Shown: in pieces, positions 61,929 to 64,000 of the stretch
Layout: each line of letters begins with the position of its first letter
Position numbering within the stretch: the stretch's first letter is position 1
Assembly (NCBI GenBank): GCA_002494885.1
Contig: DACV01000003.1
Span: 156,672-220,671 of the forward strand
DNA: 64,000 nt
Origin: Methanobacterium sp. UBA44
GTDB taxonomy: Archaea; Methanobacteriota; Methanobacteria; Methanobacteriales; Methanobacteriaceae
Direction: 5' to 3'
Made by a program: the position numbers and the translations under genes
The notes under the pieces: model-generated
Seen by the model: the letters and a program-made list of their open reading frames with translations, nothing else
What the model was told of the DNA's origin: nothing
The model's database searches: none

Positions 61929-62371
61929 ATCCTAAATATAGCCAAAAGGCTTGAATAACTTTCTATTTTTGATACTATATAAATTGATGTATTTTAAAAA
62001 GAAAACCATCTAAAACAAATTTTCTGGGTGGGGCAAATGATATATTTTTTAAGGAATAAATAAAACTAATATAACGCTTAAAAATCCAAAATAATCCTTT
62101 TTGTTACTAATTTTAAAATACGATTACTGGTCTTAAAATATATAATTAAATTTCATTTTGTTAGTAGAGTTATATCCTTATTATTATGCTTTTAAGAATC
62201 TTTTCATTATTCATGCAATTTTATAAAATTTTTCGATTTAAGGAAAAACTGCAAAATACCTGCTAAAGTAAAAAAATGTCAAATTTAACAAATTGAATTT
62301 CAAATCTGAAAAATAGATCAAATAATATGACCGTCAGCTAAAAATACTTCTAATAACGCAGTAATTCATGT
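61929..62371. other. AT-rich gap, nothing recognised
   Basis: No open frame with a ribosome binding site, no RNA gene and no repeat of the train type is seen. It contains the TRAM gene promoter on its left and the 3' end of the TrmB gene on its right. Confidence 0.4.
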
Positions 62372-63160
62372 TTAATTACTATAATGACTAAAGAGATTCA
62401 TGTTCCACACCAGATTATACAAATCAGCTATTGTTTCTACAAATTCAGTGTACTGATTCCATACACCTATTGCTGTCTGCGAAATTACGCTTTCATTTTC
62501 AAATTTCGAAAATATCAGCAACATTTCTTTCTTATCCCGTATTATGGCTTTTATGAATGGTATCTGGAACGCTTTGACTTCACAATCCAATTCATTTAAA
62601 TCATTAGATATATCTATTTTTTCTCCATCAGTGATGCTGTAAGGAGTCGCTATTATCCTGATTTGAACTCCTCTTTTTATAGATTTATTCAATGCATATT
62701 TCATTTCTTCAACTTCTTCGTGGAATATAAATCCTGATGCAATGTGAAGTGTACTTTTAGCTCGGTTAATTATTTCAATTTCCTTCTTAATGATTTTGTC
62801 TGTACCATAAATCAGCCAGATAGGGGCTGGGGATTTAGATATTTGGCTTTCATAGATGTTTTTAACTTCTGATTCAGCTTCATCGAGTTCTTCTTTAATC
62901 TTCACTCTTGATTTTTCAAAAACATCCTGTGGAGGTATGACAGTGTATTTTAAAGGTTTACCTCTTGTAATATCGATAAATCCCTTTTTATGCAGACTCT
63001 TTAACACTTCGTATATTTTAGAAAGAGGCACACCTGAATCTTCGTTTATTTGTAAAGCAGTAGCTGAGATAAACGAAGCCAGTGATAAATATGCTTTAGA
63101 TTCGTATTCTGTAAGCCCCATTGTTTTTAATGCGTTTATTGTGGCATTTTTTATTGGAAT
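62372..63160 (-). CDS. TrmB-family transcriptional regulator
   Basis: The N-terminal winged helix (NALKTMGLTEYESKAYLSLA, SGVPLSKIYEVLKSLHKKGF, ITRGKPLKYTVI) is of the TrmB type, followed by a coiled linker and a C-terminal sensor domain (IWLIYGTDKIIKKEIEIINR onward) typical of sugar-sensing members. The first ATG, at 63121, cuts off the start of the first helix. In-frame ATT codons at 63160 and 63163 lie 8 and 5 bases after a perfect GGAGG, so initiation at ATT is likely. A 10-bp inverted repeat over its promoter suggests autoregulation. The divergent NapH-like gene may be a target. Confidence 0.85.
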   Translation of the reverse strand: MPIKNATINALKTMGLTEYESKAYLSLASFISATALQINEDSGVPLSKIYEVLKSLHKKGFIDITRGKPLKYTVIPPQDVFEKSRVKIKEELDEAESEVKNIYESQISKSPAPIWLIYGTDKIIKKEIEIINRAKSTLHIASGFIFHEEVEEMKYALNKSIKRGVQIRIIATPYSITDGEKIDISNDLNELDCEVKAFQIPFIKAIIRDKKEMLLIFSKFENESVISQTAIGVWNQYTEFVETIADLYNLVWNMNLFSHYSN

Positions 63161-63176
63161 AATAGATCCCTCCTTA

Positions 63177-63208
63177 TTTTTTCACTTTATACTGTTTTAG
63201 TGAAAAAA
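63177..63208 (-). promoter_or_regulatory. Perfect inverted repeat, candidate TrmB operator
   Basis: TTTTTTCACT (63177-63186) and AGTGAAAAAA (63199-63208) are perfect inverted copies with a 12-bp spacer. On the minus strand a TATA-like AATATTTAAA lies at about 63211-63220, so a bound protein would cover the start site of the TrmB gene. Confidence 0.6.
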
Positions 63209-63341
63209 CATTTAAATATTACGGATTTTGATCTTAATACAAAGACTAAAAATAACCAATTAAATCTATGACACAGTTATTTTGAAATTCTATAGCAGTT
63301 TAGAATCTGTTTAGCGAACGCTATGGAAACTTGGTGTTAAA

Positions 63342-63505
63342 GAAAATTTCAGATTTTCCGAACCTTTCGAAATCTGTCAAAATCTTTGATTTTGACGTTG
63401 AAGGAATCTTCGATTCCTGAACCGCAAATCTAAGATTTGCAGGCTATGATTTCGAATGCTCGAACACAAAGTGTTCGGTGGCACCAAAATAGAAAATTTT
63501 GGAGG
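63342..63505 (+). repeat. Hairpin train G in the leader of the last gene
   Basis: Stems are 63342-63347/63353-63358, 63376-63384/63388-63396 (9 bp, loop TTT), 63402-63408/63412-63418 (loop TTC), 63424-63430/63434-63440 (loop TAA), 63461-63467/63471-63477 (loop AAA) and 63484-63490/63496-63502. The last stem contains the first GG of the GGAGG (63501-63505) that serves the NapH-like gene. Confidence 0.83.
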
Positions 63506-63512
63506 TATTAAA

Positions 63513-64000
63513 ATGAAAAATACTAAAATAAGGTTAAGAAACTATATTATAGTGGCACTGGTGGTACTGTTGCCTATATTGTTTATATTTTATTCGCCAG
63601 TTGTAATGGCCTGGGGTATAATAAATGGGATTATAACAGCAAGCGTATTTGTTTTTGGAGCATGGTTTATTCTATCGTTATTTATGGGTAGATCAGTATC
63701 TTGCGGCTACACATGCCCTTATGGAGCATTGCAAGAGATATTAAACCGATATATCATGAAAAAGAAACCTAAATCTGAAAGAGCCGATAAAATAAGATAT
63801 TTTATTTTTGTGCTGTTCCTTCTGATGGTTACATATTTTGTCTTAAAGAGCGGGGGTCTAAGAGGAATAAATTTATTTGCTTCTAGCAGTCAACTGGTTA
63901 TTTTAATATCTGCATTCATTATAACAATTGGTCTTTTCTCCATAGTCTTTGGAAGCAGAGCATTCTGCCGATATCTATGTCCTCAAGGAGTATTCTTAAC
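63513..64000 (+). CDS. NapH/NosR-like membrane ferredoxin, 5' part
   Basis: The 162 codons in the window encode about four membrane helices and two CX3CP motifs (CGYTCPYGALQE near residue 69 and FCRYLCPQGVFL at the window edge). This is the pattern of NapH/CcoG-type polytopic proteins whose cytoplasmic loops and tail hold 4Fe-4S clusters; the ferredoxin tail would lie beyond the window. Such proteins pass electrons to or from membrane enzymes, but the partner is unknown here. The ATG has GGAGG eight bases ahead, at the end of hairpin train G. Confidence 0.82.
   Translation, partial: MKNTKIRLRNYIIVALVVLLPILFIFYSPVVMAWGIINGIITASVFVFGAWFILSLFMGRSVSCGYTCPYGALQEILNRYIMKKKPKSERADKIRYFIFVLFLLMVTYFVLKSGGLRGINLFASSSQLVILISAFIITIGLFSIVFGSRAFCRYLCPQGVFL

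Overview
The window is an archaeal chromosome segment, AT-rich, from a hydrogenotrophic methanogen of the order Methanobacteriales, most likely the genus Methanobacterium. The evidence is the combination of F420 biosynthesis genes (cofD, cofE, GTP cyclohydrolase III), the MCR activation factor A2, methanopterin aldolase mptD, archaeal RNA polymerase with split A and B subunits, archaeal ether-lipid headgroup enzymes, an MreB-like actin and an MTH865-family protein. Species cannot be named from the sequence.

Layout. 1-4.9 kb (minus strand): the 5' end of a cysteine synthase gene, then an operon read hdrC-hdrB-hdrA-nifX-like, a paralogous heterodisulfide reductase set whose HdrA carries a C-terminal MvhD-like domain with no cysteines. 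5-18.7 kb (minus): a broken K+ channel, hemA and siroheme synthase, a methanogenesis marker protein, A2, a dihydrouridine-synthase-like protein, arfA-cofD, a decayed methyltransferase, cofE, purO, exbD-exbB, rnhB and an mreB-like gene with an unknown partner. 19-28.3 kb (plus): archaetidylserine synthesis (asd, pssA), surface proteins with a sortase, mptD, and the korDABC-sucC operon of the incomplete reductive citrate pathway. 28.3-39 kb is accessory: a frameshifted insertion sequence, remnants of a histidine kinase, a DJ-1 protein and a TetR regulator, small and unknown genes, secreted and membrane proteins, and taw1. 39-56 kb is the conserved core: tpiA-pgk, five tRNA genes, rpoH-rpoB2-rpoB1-rpoA1-rpoA2-rpl30e-nusA-rps12-rps7-fusA-tuf-rps10, and tRNA-Ser. 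56-64 kb is metabolic accessory: TetR regulators (one intact, one decayed), an NADP-dependent secondary alcohol dehydrogenase next to F420H2:NADP oxidoreductase, an aspartate dehydrogenase-like protein, a TRAM protein, a TrmB regulator and a NapH-like ferredoxin membrane protein.

How the genes work together. Adh and Fno form a plausible route for using secondary alcohols as electron donors: alcohol to NADPH to F420H2, feeding CO2 reduction. An 18-bp near-palindrome is shared by the adh promoter and the promoter of the decayed TetR gene. cysK and hdrC share a TATA-overlapping palindrome, which suggests joint control of a sulfur or redox function.

The most unusual feature is a dispersed family of hairpin trains: chains of short perfect stems (mostly 7-9 bp) with 3-nt loops. 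They sit mainly in 5' leaders (marker 9, mptD, rpoH, rpoB2, rps10 and the last gene), often begin with one GGAGG and end at another, and sometimes the last stem takes in the real Shine-Dalgarno. Three genes also appear to start at ATT, judged from Shine-Dalgarno spacing and protein motifs.
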